A stretch of DNA of 64,000 nt from Mucilaginibacter mali (GCF_013283875.1 NZ_CP054139.1:4278001-4342000), one strand, 5' to 3'. Positions 17,258 to 26,164 are shown, numbered from the stretch's first letter. Program-made: numbers and translations. Notes: generated from the letters alone by a model not told the origin.

Positions 17258-17520
17258 TCTTATCGAAGGATGCTGTCAAAGACATCTCCTATATAAAAAG
17301 ATCAGGCGATACCGCTTCAATGAAAAAAGTTGATATTATCATCTCAGAATTACATATACATCCCGAAACCGGTACAGGAAAGCCGGAAAGATTAAAGTTC
17401 GATTACGCTGGATATTGGTCAAGAAGGATAAATAAAAAAGACAGATTGGTTTATCGAATAGACGATGAAATAATAACCGTTAACATTGTTTCAGCCATTG
17501 GCCATTACGGTGATAAATAA
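17239..17520 (+). CDS. Txe/YoeB-family mRNA interferase toxin
   Basis: 93 residues, near the YoeB norm of about 85. Diagnostic elements are HPETGTGKPERLK, GYWSRRINKKDRLVYRI and the C-terminal HYGDK, which hold the residues used by YoeB for ribosome-dependent mRNA cleavage (Arg in SRRI, C-terminal His-Tyr). It overlaps its antitoxin by 19 bases. The module sits between comF and a second, truncated comF start. Confidence 0.9.
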   Translation: MGKYRVVLSKDAVKDISYIKRSGDTASMKKVDIIISELHIHPETGTGKPERLKFDYAGYWSRRINKKDRLVYRIDDEIITVNIVSAIGHYGDK

Positions 17521-17582
17521 TAACTCCTGTTTTTTCTCCAACCTCAAATACCCATTCATATCCAAACGCCCTCACATACATC

Positions 17583-17640
17583 GCAAAAGATCAAAAAAGA
17601 TGAGGGCGATAAAGTCGGTTAGGTATGCGCGCAGGTTCAT
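17583..17640 (-). pseudogene. Duplicated 5' fragment of comF
   Basis: Read from 17640 on the minus strand the frame gives MNLRAYLTDFIALIFFDLLR, against MNLRAYLTDFISLIFPDLCH at the comF start. Nucleotide identity continues a few bases on the upstream side (TTAAGGTAA). The fragment ends after about 20 codons. It lies 63 bases past the YoeB toxin gene, so the toxin-antitoxin module is bracketed by two direct copies of the comF 5' end. Confidence 0.8.
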
Positions 17641-17647
17641 AAGGCGG

Positions 17648-18049
17648 TTAAGGTAATATTACCGGGACTGGTTTCCCGGCGTATTGAACAAAGTAAACGA
17701 TAACCACCATTACTGGTATTAAAAAAGGTAACCAAAAAGAAAACCAATAACCTTTTTTGTATAGACTGATGCGAAACCCCTCCGAATTAGTTGTGTTATA
17801 CTGCTTATCAATAGCGTATCCCAAATTGTAGAACAGGTTAGCCACACCCATCATAAACAAATAGCCTATACCCTGAAATACTATGGTGAACAGCGTGATC
17901 TCGAAATCAAAATCATACGGTGCGATAAGCAGGGAACCTAAAATGGCGTATAACATAAACGCTGTAATACCAGCAATTACAAGTCCTTTATTATAGTGAA
18001 ACCTGCGTTTTCGCCACCACTGTTTTTTCTCAATATCAATTGCTTCCAT
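17648..18049 (-). CDS. Hypothetical membrane protein, three TM helices
   Basis: 133 residues. A basic, Trp-rich N-terminus (KKQWWRKRRFHYNKG) is followed by helices at about 22-44, 52-77 and 100-124. I do not recognise the family. It lies just upstream of a small secreted protein on the same strand; the 15-bp gap suggests co-transcription. The comF fragment touches its 3' end. Confidence 0.65.
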   Translation of the reverse strand: MEAIDIEKKQWWRKRRFHYNKGLVIAGITAFMLYAILGSLLIAPYDFDFEITLFTIVFQGIGYLFMMGVANLFYNLGYAIDKQYNTTNSEGFRISLYKKGYWFSFWLPFLIPVMVVIVYFVQYAGKPVPVILP

Positions 18050-18064
18050 TCAGAAATATGTTAT

Positions 18065-18514
18065 CTACTTCCACTCTGTCCACATTATCCGGCTGATCTT
18101 CCATTCCTTACCTTGTTTTTTCAAGGTCATCAGGTAATTACCTTTTGCCCTATTGGTTTTATGGGTATGGGCATCAATTAAGGTTTCGTTATAGCTGCCG
18201 CCATCCCAGGCTATCGGTCCGCAAACATCAAGCCCGGTACTTTGCAAATTGCACTTACTGGTAAACTGGCGCATTACCTGCTGATATAAGGCTTGTATCG
18301 CCTTTTTACCGGCTACAGCCTTTTGTCCCGGCGAATAAAAGATGGCATCGTCCGTGTAAAGGTCCATCGTTTTTTGCAATTGCTTGTTTTGCAATGACGA
18401 AGTCCAGTTGCTCCGAAGGTCTGCAATGAGTTGACGGTCGGTTTTATTGACCCCTTTCTGCGCGAAGCTATTAAAGCTTATTATCAGCAGGCCAAACAAT
18501 ATAGTTTTTTTCAT
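18065..18514 (-). CDS. Secreted NTF2-like / DUF4440 protein
   Basis: 149 residues. Signal peptide MKKTILFGLLIISFNSFAQ, then an NTF2-fold pattern: a helix with TSSLQNKQLQKTMDLYTDDAIF, GKKAIQALYQQV, and strands GGSYNETLID, RAKGNYLMTLKKQ and EWKISRIMW. These SnoaL-like folds bind small molecules or act as non-catalytic modules; no active site is obvious. Probably periplasmic. Confidence 0.78.
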   Translation of the reverse strand: MKKTILFGLLIISFNSFAQKGVNKTDRQLIADLRSNWTSSLQNKQLQKTMDLYTDDAIFYSPGQKAVAGKKAIQALYQQVMRQFTSKCNLQSTGLDVCGPIAWDGGSYNETLIDAHTHKTNRAKGNYLMTLKKQGKEWKISRIMWTEWK

Positions 18515-18541
18515 CGCATCTGTTTTAAGTGCATTCGTAAT

Positions 18542-19186
18542 CTATACCTTCTCCCCAAAAGCCAGATCGCCCGCATCGCCCAAACCAGGGACAATATAGG
18601 CCTTGGTGGTCATTTCCTCATCAACCGCACATACCCAAATATTGGCTTTCGGCAGGTGAGCGCGCACATGCTCAATCCCCTCGGTACTTGCAATTACGGC
18701 GGCTATGTGCAGGGTTTTAATTTCGTAGGTGGCCAGCAATTCCTTGCAAACTTCAACAATACTTTGGCCGGTGGCCAGCATGGTATCGCAAAGTATAAAT
18801 GTGGTATCATCCAGATTGGGCGTACTGATATGGTCTATCTTGATCACAAAATCGCCGCTACGCTTTACTTTGCGGTAGGCAGTGATAAACGCGGCGGGAG
18901 ACTGATCGAAAAAGTTCATAAAACCCTGCTGAAAAGGCAGGCCTGCCCGCAGGATAGTGCCGATAACCGGATGTTCGGTAGGCAGGTTAACATTGGCCAG
19001 ACCAAGTGGGGTTTGCACTTCAACCTCGGTATAGGGTAGTTTCTTGCTGATCTCGTAAGCCAGTATCTCGCCCAGGCGCTCCTGGTTGCGCTTAAAGCGA
19101 AGGCGGTCTTGTTGGGTGTCTTCATCGCGCAATTCGGCCAGGTATTTGTTGGCGATGGAGTTGGTTTTGTTCAGGATGAAAAGCAT
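18542..19186 (-). CDS. upp: Uracil phosphoribosyltransferase
   Basis: 214 residues. It converts uracil and PRPP to UMP (pyrimidine salvage). The PRPP loop FILCDTMLATGQSIVEVC is near residues 130-147 and the uracil-binding end YIVPGLGDAGDLAFG lies at the C-terminus, both diagnostic. Divergent from uvrB, with a 212-bp gap filled largely by an inverted repeat. Confidence 0.96.
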   Translation of the reverse strand: MLFILNKTNSIANKYLAELRDEDTQQDRLRFKRNQERLGEILAYEISKKLPYTEVEVQTPLGLANVNLPTEHPVIGTILRAGLPFQQGFMNFFDQSPAAFITAYRKVKRSGDFVIKIDHISTPNLDDTTFILCDTMLATGQSIVEVCKELLATYEIKTLHIAAVIASTEGIEHVRAHLPKANIWVCAVDEEMTTKAYIVPGLGDAGDLAFGEKV

Positions 19187-19195
19187 TGGGTCGGT

Positions 19196-19376
19196 GATCA
19201 GTGAGTAGTTAATTAGTGATTAGTTTACAACGTAAATATAACATTCCTGCCGGCTTAATGTTCAATGTTAATGCAGCGCAGCAGTTTGATGTTGACATAG
19301 GGTTGTCACTTCAGGTTGTTTAATTTGCGTTATTGCAATGTAAACTAATCCCTAATCACTGATTAACTAATCACTA
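19196..19376. repeat. AGTGATTAGTTA-type inverted repeat between upp and uvrB
   Basis: The left arm, 19196-19228, contains AGTTAATTAGTGATTAGT and TTTACA. The right arm, 19339-19376, is an inverted imperfect copy (TGTAAACTAATC, then CACTGATTAACTAATCACT). Each arm is itself made of repeats of AGTGATTAG. The arms flank the region that must hold both divergent promoters. Confidence 0.7.
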
Positions 19377-19382
19377 AAACAG

Positions 19383-19390
19383 TATTTTTG
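19383..19390 (+). promoter_or_regulatory. Bacteroidota -7 box upstream of uvrB
   Basis: TATTTTTG fits TAnnTTTG and ends 9 bases before the uvrB ATG, giving a very short leader. Confidence 0.55.
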
Positions 19391-19398
19391 TTTAATCC

Positions 19399-21429
19399 AT
19401 GGATTTTAATCTCACATCATTATACAAACCCACCGGCGACCAGCCCGAGGCTATCCGTCAGCTGGTAGAAGGTGTTAACAATGGCGATCCGTTCCAAACC
19501 CTGCTGGGGGTAACCGGTTCGGGTAAAACGTTTACGGTGGCCAACGTGATACAGCAAACGCAGCGGCCCACGCTGATATTAAGCCATAACAAAACCCTGG
19601 CCGCCCAGCTTTACGGCGAAATGAAGCAATTTTTCCCCGAAAACGCGGTGAACTACTTTGTATCGTATTACGATTATTATCAGCCCGAGGCCTTCATCCC
19701 CAGCAGCAATACTTATATAGAGAAAGACCTGCAGATAAACCAGGAGATAGAAAAACTGCGTTTGCGTACCACCTCGGCGCTGATGTCGGGCCGCAGGGAT
19801 GTAATCGTGGTATCGTCTATATCGTGCATTTATGGTATGGGGAACCCCGAGGATTTTGCCAACTCGGTATTCAAATTCGCGGTGGGTACGCGCATTAGCC
19901 GTAACTCGTTCCTGCACCGCCTGGTAGAGATCTTATACGCCCGCACCACGGTAGAGTTTAAGCGCGGTACCTTCCGGGTAAAAGGCGATAACGTGGAAAT
20001 TTTCCCGGCCTATCTGGATTATGCCTACCGCATTACCTTTTTTGGCGATGATATTGAGGAACTAAGCACCTTCGACCCGGCCACCGGCAAAACGGTAGAG
20101 AAAATGACCCACATGGTGGTTTACCCCGCCAACCTTTACGTTGCCCCGCGCGATAGGTTCCTGAAATCTATCTGGGCCATCCAGGAAGAGTTGGAGATGC
20201 GCAAAAAGCAATTTATTGCCGATGGCCGTTTCCTGGAAGCTAAACGTTTGGAAGAACGCACCAATTACGATCTGGAGATGATCCGCGAGCTGGGATATTG
20301 CTCGGGGATTGAGAATTACTCCCGCTTTTTTGATGGCCGCGAGCCGGGGGCAAGGCCATTCTGCCTGTTGGATTATTTCCCTGATGATTACTTGATGGTG
20401 ATTGATGAAAGCCACGTTACCGTCGGGCAGATCCGTGCCATGTACGGTGGCGACCGCTCGCGCAAGATCTCGCTGGTTGATTACGGATTCCGCCTGCCTG
20501 CCGCGCTGGATAACCGCCCGCTTAATTTCCAGGAGTTTGAGCGACTGGCTCCGCAAACGCTGTATGTAAGTGCTACCCCGGGCGATTATGAACTCGAAAA
20601 ATCACAAGGTGTGGTGGTGGAACAGGTGATACGCCCTACCGGCCTGCTTGATCCTGTAATTGATGTGCGCCCGGTAATCAACCAGGTGGACGATCTGCTG
20701 GACGAAGTTGACAAAACCATTAAAATGGGCGACCGTGTGCTGGTAACCACCCTTACCAAACGCATGGCCGAAGAACTGGCTAAATACATGGACCGCTTGG
20801 GCATCAAGTGCCGCTACATCCACTCGGAGGTAAAAACCTTGCAGCGTGTAGAGATATTACGCGGCCTGCGTTTAGGTGAATTTGACGTATTGATCGGTAT
20901 TAACTTACTCCGCGAGGGTTTGGACTTACCTGAAGTTTCGCTGGTAGCAATTTTGGATGCGGATAAGGAGGGTTTCTTAAGATCAGAGCGTTCGCTGATA
21001 CAAACTATAGGTCGCGCCGCGCGTAATGACAGGGGCCGGGTGATTATGTATGCCGATACCATCACCGATTCGATGCGGATAACCATCGACGAAACCAACC
21101 GCCGCCGTGATAAGCAGATGGCTTACAACGCCGAGCATGGCATAACGCCTCAAACGGTAGGCAAATCTAAAGAAGCTATCATCGAACAGACATCGGTAAT
21201 GGACTTCATCGGCGGGGTGCAGAAAGCTTATGTAGAAGCCGAGACGGTAACAAACGCTTTAGCCGCCGATCCGATCGTTCAATACATGAGCAAAAAAGAT
21301 CTGCAAAAGTCTATCGATAATACCAAGAAAGAAATGATGGCTGCCGCCAAGGATATGGACTTTTTAACAGCCGCCAAGCTTCGCGACGAAATGTTCGCGC
21401 TGGAGAAAATGATGCTGGAGAAGTTTTAG
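19399..21429 (+). CDS. uvrB: Excinuclease ABC subunit B
   Basis: 676 residues, full length. It is the damage-verifying helicase-like subunit of nucleotide excision repair. Walker A GVTGSGKTFTVANV is near residues 38-51, the beta-hairpin segment VSYYDYYQPEAFIPSSNTY near 92, helicase motif DESHVTVGQ near 339, and motif VI QTIGRAARN near 535. The C-terminal UVR domain (MDFLTAAKLRDEMFALEK) binds UvrC. Confidence 0.98.
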   Translation: MDFNLTSLYKPTGDQPEAIRQLVEGVNNGDPFQTLLGVTGSGKTFTVANVIQQTQRPTLILSHNKTLAAQLYGEMKQFFPENAVNYFVSYYDYYQPEAFIPSSNTYIEKDLQINQEIEKLRLRTTSALMSGRRDVIVVSSISCIYGMGNPEDFANSVFKFAVGTRISRNSFLHRLVEILYARTTVEFKRGTFRVKGDNVEIFPAYLDYAYRITFFGDDIEELSTFDPATGKTVEKMTHMVVYPANLYVAPRDRFLKSIWAIQEELEMRKKQFIADGRFLEAKRLEERTNYDLEMIRELGYCSGIENYSRFFDGREPGARPFCLLDYFPDDYLMVIDESHVTVGQIRAMYGGDRSRKISLVDYGFRLPAALDNRPLNFQEFERLAPQTLYVSATPGDYELEKSQGVVVEQVIRPTGLLDPVIDVRPVINQVDDLLDEVDKTIKMGDRVLVTTLTKRMAEELAKYMDRLGIKCRYIHSEVKTLQRVEILRGLRLGEFDVLIGINLLREGLDLPEVSLVAILDADKEGFLRSERSLIQTIGRAARNDRGRVIMYADTITDSMRITIDETNRRRDKQMAYNAEHGITPQTVGKSKEAIIEQTSVMDFIGGVQKAYVEAETVTNALAADPIVQYMSKKDLQKSIDNTKKEMMAAAKDMDFLTAAKLRDEMFALEKMMLEKF

Positions 21430-21430
21430 C

Positions 21431-21518
21431 GAATGTGCAGATGTGCGGATATGCAAATGTGCAGATACCTGCATAGTTTTTCATTTGCACATCTGCATAT
21501 CCGCACATTTACACATTC
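21431..21518. repeat. 8-bp-unit (ATRTGCRR) hairpin element, copy 1
   Basis: Begins one base after the uvrB stop. The left arm, 21431-21466, is a run of 8-bp units (ATGTGCAG, ATGTGCGG, ATATGCAA, ATGTGCAG). The right arm, 21483-21518, is its inverted copy with about four mismatches in 35. The loop is about 16 nt. It could act as the uvrB 3' end. Related elements lie near 34294, 38587, 43651 and 49373. Confidence 0.85.
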
Positions 21519-21582
21519 ACTTCATCACAAAATCATAATTCATTCGTTATTACTTATATTTGCAAGCTAAAACTGAATTGAG

Positions 21583-21846
21583 ATGATCAGGTTTCTTATC
21601 GAAATTATCTGCGTATTATATTTGATCCGTGTTATCGCGCGTTTCCTGTTCCCATTTTTGTTTCAAAGCGCGGTTAAAAGCGCTATGAATAACGCGCAGC
21701 AACAGTACCAGCAAAACTATACCCAGCAACAGCAAACACGTAAAGAGGGTACTATCAAAATAGACCATATCCCCGAACAAAATAAAAAGAAGGGTTCCGT
21801 ACCCGATTCTGAAGGTGATTTTGTAGATTACGAGGAAATTAAATAA
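21583..21846 (+). CDS. DUF4834-like small membrane-anchored protein
   Basis: 87 residues. One N-terminal TM helix (FLIEIICVLYLIRVIARFLFPFLF) is followed by a Gln-rich segment (QQQYQQNYTQQQQ) and a charged tail ending DFVDYEEIK. The length and helix-plus-polar-tail layout fit DUF4834, known only from Bacteroidota. A TATATTTG promoter box lies at 21555-21562. It is followed 9 bases later by another small membrane protein. Function unknown. Confidence 0.7.
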   Translation: MIRFLIEIICVLYLIRVIARFLFPFLFQSAVKSAMNNAQQQYQQNYTQQQQTRKEGTIKIDHIPEQNKKKGSVPDSEGDFVDYEEIK

Positions 21847-21855
21847 ACCTTAGCC

Positions 21856-22146
21856 ATGTTACCCGAAGAACTGTATAAACGCAAACATTTCGGCACGCCC
21901 GAATCGCTGATACTTATTGTAGTGAACTACGTTGTGGTAGCCTTCGCTATAGAATTGTTTGCCATGTGCACCAAAATAAACTGGATGTTTTGGGTATCAC
22001 TGGGCCTGCTGGCCTTATACAATGTCTATACTATCCGCCGTAACCGCGAGGAATACGGCAAAAATAACATCATTGGTTATATTGTCAGCCTTGCCGGCCT
22101 GATACTGATGTTCGTCCTTTTCCGCATGAAGGCGCAGCCTTGTTAA
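21856..22146 (+). CDS. Hypothetical membrane protein, three TM helices
   Basis: 96 residues with helices at about 17-38, 42-60 and 72-92 and a basic loop (TIRRNREEYGKNN). No family recognised. It is 9 bases behind the DUF4834-like gene, so most likely the same operon. Confidence 0.65.
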   Translation: MLPEELYKRKHFGTPESLILIVVNYVVVAFAIELFAMCTKINWMFWVSLGLLALYNVYTIRRNREEYGKNNIIGYIVSLAGLILMFVLFRMKAQPC

Positions 22147-22194
22147 TAAAATCTCCGCATTAACTATTATAATTCCTAATCTCACTCAAATTTC

Positions 22195-22202
22195 TATTTT
22201 TG
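22195..22202 (+). promoter_or_regulatory. Bacteroidota -7 box upstream of the YfhO gene
   Basis: TATTTTTG fits TAnnTTTG. It overlaps an in-frame TTG at 22200, which therefore cannot be the start codon and supports the ATG at 22236. Confidence 0.6.
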
Positions 22203-22235
22203 AGGATTATATTTTTATTTCAACAATTCAAAACA

Positions 22236-24713
22236 ATGAATAATTGGTTCAAGCAAAATGGTATCCATTTGGCCATTATCGGGATCTTTTTAGGGATCTG
22301 CTTCTTTTATTTTACCCCGTCCTTTAATGGCAAAACGCTTGGACAAAGCGATGTGATCGGCGCCCAATCAACCCAAAAGGAAATTAACGATTACCGGGCC
22401 AAAGGCGAAACCATCCTGTGGACCAATCAAATATTTGGCGGTATGCCTGCTTATCAGGTTTGGGCACCATACAGCGCCAGCATAGCTACATGGATATTGA
22501 AAGCCGGGCAGGCTGTATTCCCAAATCCGGTTGATGTAGTGTTGATATTGATGCTGGGATCGTACCTGCTGTTTTCGGTTTTACGTATGAACCCATGGCT
22601 GGCAGCAGCAGGGGCCATCGCGTTCACGTTCTCATCATATAATATTATTTATTTGGTGGCAGGTCACGCTAACCAGGTTTATGCCATAGCTTACTTCGCG
22701 CCTATTTTGGCGGGTATTATACTTACGTTGCGCGGCAAATATCTTACCGGTGGTGCCTTAACCGCTTTGTTTTTGGCGATGGAGATCAAATCGAACCACT
22801 TGCAAATGACTTACTACTTGCTGCTGGCTTTGATCATTTTGATCTGCATCGAACTTTTCCATGCCATCAAAAGCAAAACCATGCCGGCTTTTTTAAAGTC
22901 GATGGCTTATTTGGGCGGCGCGTTGGTGCTGGCTTTAATGGTAAATGCTGCAGTACTATGGAGCACCGGCGAGTATGCTAAAGACAGCTACCGCGGCCCA
23001 TCTAACCTTACGCATAACAGCAAAGAGCCAAAGAACGGCCTGGCCAAAACTTATGCGTACGAGTGGAGCCAAAGCGTAGGCGAGTGCTTCACCTTCCTGG
23101 TTCCTAACGCTTATGGCGGCGGCACCGGTACCGAAGTATTAGATAAGGATTCGGAAACGGCAAAGGTGTTTATCGCCAAAGGCCAGTCCGAAGAGCAATC
23201 GGTACAGTACGCGCAGCAAATATCAAACAGCCAGGGCTTCGCGCTGTATTGGGGTAACAAACCCATGACTTCCGGCCCATGGTACTTTGGCGCAGTGATC
23301 TGCTTCCTGTTCATCTTTGGTTTATTAATAGTTAAAAACCGCCTGAAATGGTGGGTATTGGGTACCGTGGTATTAACCATGTTGTTATCGTTCGGCCGTA
23401 ACTTCCCTTACGTGTCCGATCTGTTCTTTAACTACTTCCCGCTGTATAATAAGTTCCGCGCCGTTGAATCTATTTTAGCCATAACCAGCCTGTGCTTCCC
23501 GATACTGGCATTTTTAGCCATACAGGAAGTGATAGACGCTAAGGATAAAACCGATATTTTTAAAAAGCTGAAGCTAGCCGGCTATATTACCGGCGGCCTT
23601 TTACTGATCCTGATCGCTATCCCTGATACCATTTTAGATTTCAAATCAGCCGACCAAGCCGCTGCTGTTTCAGGCCTAACCAACGCTTTGCAGGGCGACA
23701 GTGCCTTTGCATCAAGCATAGCTAATGCATTAGTAAAAGACAGGATAGCTTTAGAACGTGCCGACGCCATCCGTTCATTAATATTTGTAGCCCTGGCCTT
23801 TGGTATTGTTTTGGCATTTGTAAAAGAAAAGATCAACCTGACCATTGTTTCGGTAGCAATACTGGCCCTGGTGCTGATAGATATGTGGCAAATTGATAAA
23901 CGCTACCTGAAAGAAAGCAGCTACCAGGATAAAGTAGAGGTTGACCAGGTAGTGAAACCCCGCGAGGTAGATCAGTTTATCCAGCGCGACAGCGACCCTG
24001 ATTTTAGGGTGTTTGATGCTTCGGCAGGTTTAAAGAACGATACTTACAATCCGTTCTTCCATAAATCGGTTGGCGGTTATTCGGCCGCACGCTTAAAGCG
24101 TTTCGACGAGCTGATCGATAACCAATTTAGCGCCGGTGTTAACCAGGATGTATTGGATATGCTGAACACCAAATACATTGTTACAACCGACCCTAAAACC
24201 GGTACTGCCAGCATGCATGTTAGCTCTACCGCCTGTGGCCATGCCTGGTTTGTTAAAAAGATAAGCTTTGCAGAAAATGCCGACCAGGAGATGCAGGCGA
24301 TCAGCGCGTTTGCTCCTAAAGATGAGGCAATGGTTGATAAACGCTATAAAAGCCTTATTGATGAGAAAAAACTTGATGTTGATCCAAACGCCACCATTAC
24401 GCTGACCAAATATCACCCGGATCACATGGAGTATCAAAGCGGCTCTACCGCGTCGATGATCGCCGTTTTTTCGGAGATATACTATGACAAAGGCTGGAAG
24501 ATGCTGATTGACGGTGTGGAGAAACCATATTTCCGTGCCAACTATGTATTGCGTGCCGCGCAGATACCGGTGGGTAACCACAAAATTGAGTTTGTGTTCC
24601 ACCCGGCATCCTATTATGTTGGCGAGAAGATTTCCTTTGCTGGTTCTATCTTGCTGGTGCTGGCTTTAGGTGGCGCTGCTTATAGTGGGATTAAGCGGAA
24701 GGAGAAGAAGTAA
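22236..24713 (+). CDS. YfhO-family polytopic membrane glycosyltransferase-like protein
   Basis: About 825 residues from the ATG at 22236. An N-terminal helix and FYFTPSFNGKTLGQSD lead into at least 10 TM helices up to about residue 560, then a soluble beta-rich C-terminal domain (about 565-790) and a last helix near the end (ISFAGSILLVLALGGAAYSGI) before KRKEKK. YfhO proteins belong to the GT-C-like superfamily and act in cell-envelope polymer glycosylation in Gram-positives; the substrate here is unknown. It ends before a very strong terminator. Confidence 0.88.
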   Translation: MNNWFKQNGIHLAIIGIFLGICFFYFTPSFNGKTLGQSDVIGAQSTQKEINDYRAKGETILWTNQIFGGMPAYQVWAPYSASIATWILKAGQAVFPNPVDVVLILMLGSYLLFSVLRMNPWLAAAGAIAFTFSSYNIIYLVAGHANQVYAIAYFAPILAGIILTLRGKYLTGGALTALFLAMEIKSNHLQMTYYLLLALIILICIELFHAIKSKTMPAFLKSMAYLGGALVLALMVNAAVLWSTGEYAKDSYRGPSNLTHNSKEPKNGLAKTYAYEWSQSVGECFTFLVPNAYGGGTGTEVLDKDSETAKVFIAKGQSEEQSVQYAQQISNSQGFALYWGNKPMTSGPWYFGAVICFLFIFGLLIVKNRLKWWVLGTVVLTMLLSFGRNFPYVSDLFFNYFPLYNKFRAVESILAITSLCFPILAFLAIQEVIDAKDKTDIFKKLKLAGYITGGLLLILIAIPDTILDFKSADQAAAVSGLTNALQGDSAFASSIANALVKDRIALERADAIRSLIFVALAFGIVLAFVKEKINLTIVSVAILALVLIDMWQIDKRYLKESSYQDKVEVDQVVKPREVDQFIQRDSDPDFRVFDASAGLKNDTYNPFFHKSVGGYSAARLKRFDELIDNQFSAGVNQDVLDMLNTKYIVTTDPKTGTASMHVSSTACGHAWFVKKISFAENADQEMQAISAFAPKDEAMVDKRYKSLIDEKKLDVDPNATITLTKYHPDHMEYQSGSTASMIAVFSEIYYDKGWKMLIDGVEKPYFRANYVLRAAQIPVGNHKIEFVFHPASYYVGEKISFAGSILLVLALGGAAYSGIKRKEKK

Positions 24714-24748
24714 TACTCACCACCCGTCATTGAGGTACGAAGTTTAGA

Positions 24749-24790
24749 TAAACGAAGGAGGCCCCGATAAATCGGGGCCTCCTTCGTTTA
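24749..24790 (+). terminator. Terminator with 20-bp perfect stem
   Basis: TAAACGAAGGAGGCCCCGAT and its exact reverse complement are separated by only 2 nt. It lies between the convergent YfhO and Gly-rich protein genes and can work in both directions. Sequence upstream (CCCGTCATTGAGGTACGAAG) resembles a GTCAT-family repeat end. Confidence 0.8.
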
Positions 24791-24800
24791 TTAAAGCAAT

Positions 24801-24829
24801 ACTGGCTTCAGTTTATAACTGAAGCCAGT
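24801..24829 (-). terminator. Second hairpin, terminator of the Gly-rich protein gene
   Basis: ACTGGCTTCAGTT-TAT-AACTGAAGCCAGT, a 13-bp perfect stem 17 bases past the stop of the minus-strand gene. Confidence 0.7.
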
Positions 24830-24845
24830 GTTTTGGCCTTCTCGT

Positions 24846-25721
24846 TTATATATTCAAATAAAACTTCTCCCAAAAATCAACCGATTTAAATAACTCGGTC
24901 CGGTCCGCAGCGGCTGATTCGCCACCACCCGGGGCACCGCCCCCTCCGCGCATGCCACCACCGCCACGGCGGCCTCCGCCCATACCGCCACCACGCATAC
25001 CGCCGCCGCCCATGCCTCCTCCCATTCCACCCATACCGGGGCTGCCGCCACGTTGACCGCCGCCATTTTCGGGTTTGCTTAATCCATTAATTTTAAAGTT
25101 AAAGGCCCATTGGTCTTTATCAGCTTTATACTCGCCAAAAAACTTTAGCGGTACCGAGGCTTCATAAACAAGATAGCCGTTGGCATCGTAATTAATAGCT
25201 GCTTTTATACCGTAAGTATTGGTGGTGGTAATCACATCGCCTTCGATATCTTTAAAACCCACCACCTTAATTTCGCGCAGTTTGGTTAGGCGTGCGCGCA
25301 TCAGTGCGTCGCGGTCTTCCTGGGTAACGTTCTCTTCGCCAGGCTTGCGCATCATTTGCATGTTTGGCTTTTCGCCTGCTTCGGCCATGGGAAAGGTAAG
25401 GCTGTAGCTGGCCTTCTTCTTGCCTTTTGTGTCGATACTTACGGTAAGTCCGGCGCCCAACACCCGTGCTTGTTCAGTGCGGTCGTTAAGCCTAAAGGCG
25501 ATATAAAGGTTATCCTTATCGTTGGCCAGGGTGTAGTTTAGCTTTTTCTCCTCGTTAAAATAGCGCAGGCTGTCGGCCCATTCCTTCAGGTCGCCGTCAA
25601 CTTTTACATCGGCAGGCGGTGGTTGCAGGATATTTGTTTTTGATTTGGGTTGAGCCGATACTGTGGCAACCGTTAAAAGCAAAGCACATGTAGTGCAGGC
25701 AAAAGGCAGGTATTTGTTCAT
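24846..25721 (-). CDS. Secreted CBM9-like protein with glycine-rich segment
   Basis: 291 residues. Signal peptide (MNKYLPFACTTCALLLTVATVSAQ), then a CBM9/DOMON-like beta-sandwich (about 35-205) with DGDLKEWADSLRYFNEE and DNLYIAFRLND. A low-complexity Gly/Met/Arg block follows (about 215-275, repeats of GMGGGGMRGG), then a short C-terminal segment. This fold usually binds sugars or haem; no ligand residues can be asserted. It is probably periplasmic or surface-attached. The Gly-rich block may be a flexible tether. Confidence 0.7.
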   Translation of the reverse strand: MNKYLPFACTTCALLLTVATVSAQPKSKTNILQPPPADVKVDGDLKEWADSLRYFNEEKKLNYTLANDKDNLYIAFRLNDRTEQARVLGAGLTVSIDTKGKKKASYSLTFPMAEAGEKPNMQMMRKPGEENVTQEDRDALMRARLTKLREIKVVGFKDIEGDVITTTNTYGIKAAINYDANGYLVYEASVPLKFFGEYKADKDQWAFNFKINGLSKPENGGGQRGGSPGMGGMGGGMGGGGMRGGGMGGGRRGGGGMRGGGGAPGGGESAAADRTELFKSVDFWEKFYLNI

Positions 25722-25836
25722 TTAGCAGGGGTATTTAATAAAATATATAAAACAGGGCAAAACAACGTTTATGCGCTGTATAAACCTAATTTTAACATTT
25801 TTATTGCAGCTTTTTTAAGTAAATTTGCCTTTACAT

Positions 25837-26118
25837 ATGCCAACAGAGGTACAAGAAGAAACATTTACGCTCGAGGAGCTGCTTGCAGGTTTAAAAGAAA
25901 TGCACCGCCTGATATTGTGGAATGATGACCATAATACGTTCGACCATGTGATCCATTGCATGATGAAATACCTCGATTATTCTGAACCACAAGCCCAAAA
26001 AATTGCCTGGAAGGTACATAACGAAGGAAAATGCGCCATCCTTGAAGGCTCGTTTACCGAGGTAGAGGTGTACCGCAAAATATTGCAGCAGGAAGGTCTT
26101 ACCGTATCCGTAGAGTAA
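25837..26118 (+). CDS. clpS: ATP-dependent Clp protease adaptor ClpS
   Basis: 93 residues from the ATG at 25837; an upstream in-frame TTG at 25825 falls inside a promoter box (TAAATTTG, 25820-25827). It delivers N-degron substrates to ClpAP. The core LILWNDDHNTFDHVIHCMMKYL, then VHNEGKCAILEG, matches the ClpS N-degron pocket (the DD/NTF region and the His of VHNEG). No clpA nearby. Confidence 0.95.
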   Translation: MPTEVQEETFTLEELLAGLKEMHRLILWNDDHNTFDHVIHCMMKYLDYSEPQAQKIAWKVHNEGKCAILEGSFTEVEVYRKILQQEGLTVSVE

Positions 26119-26164
26119 ATTTCGCCACCATAATTAACTTACTGTTAAAAACTTAAGTTAACTT

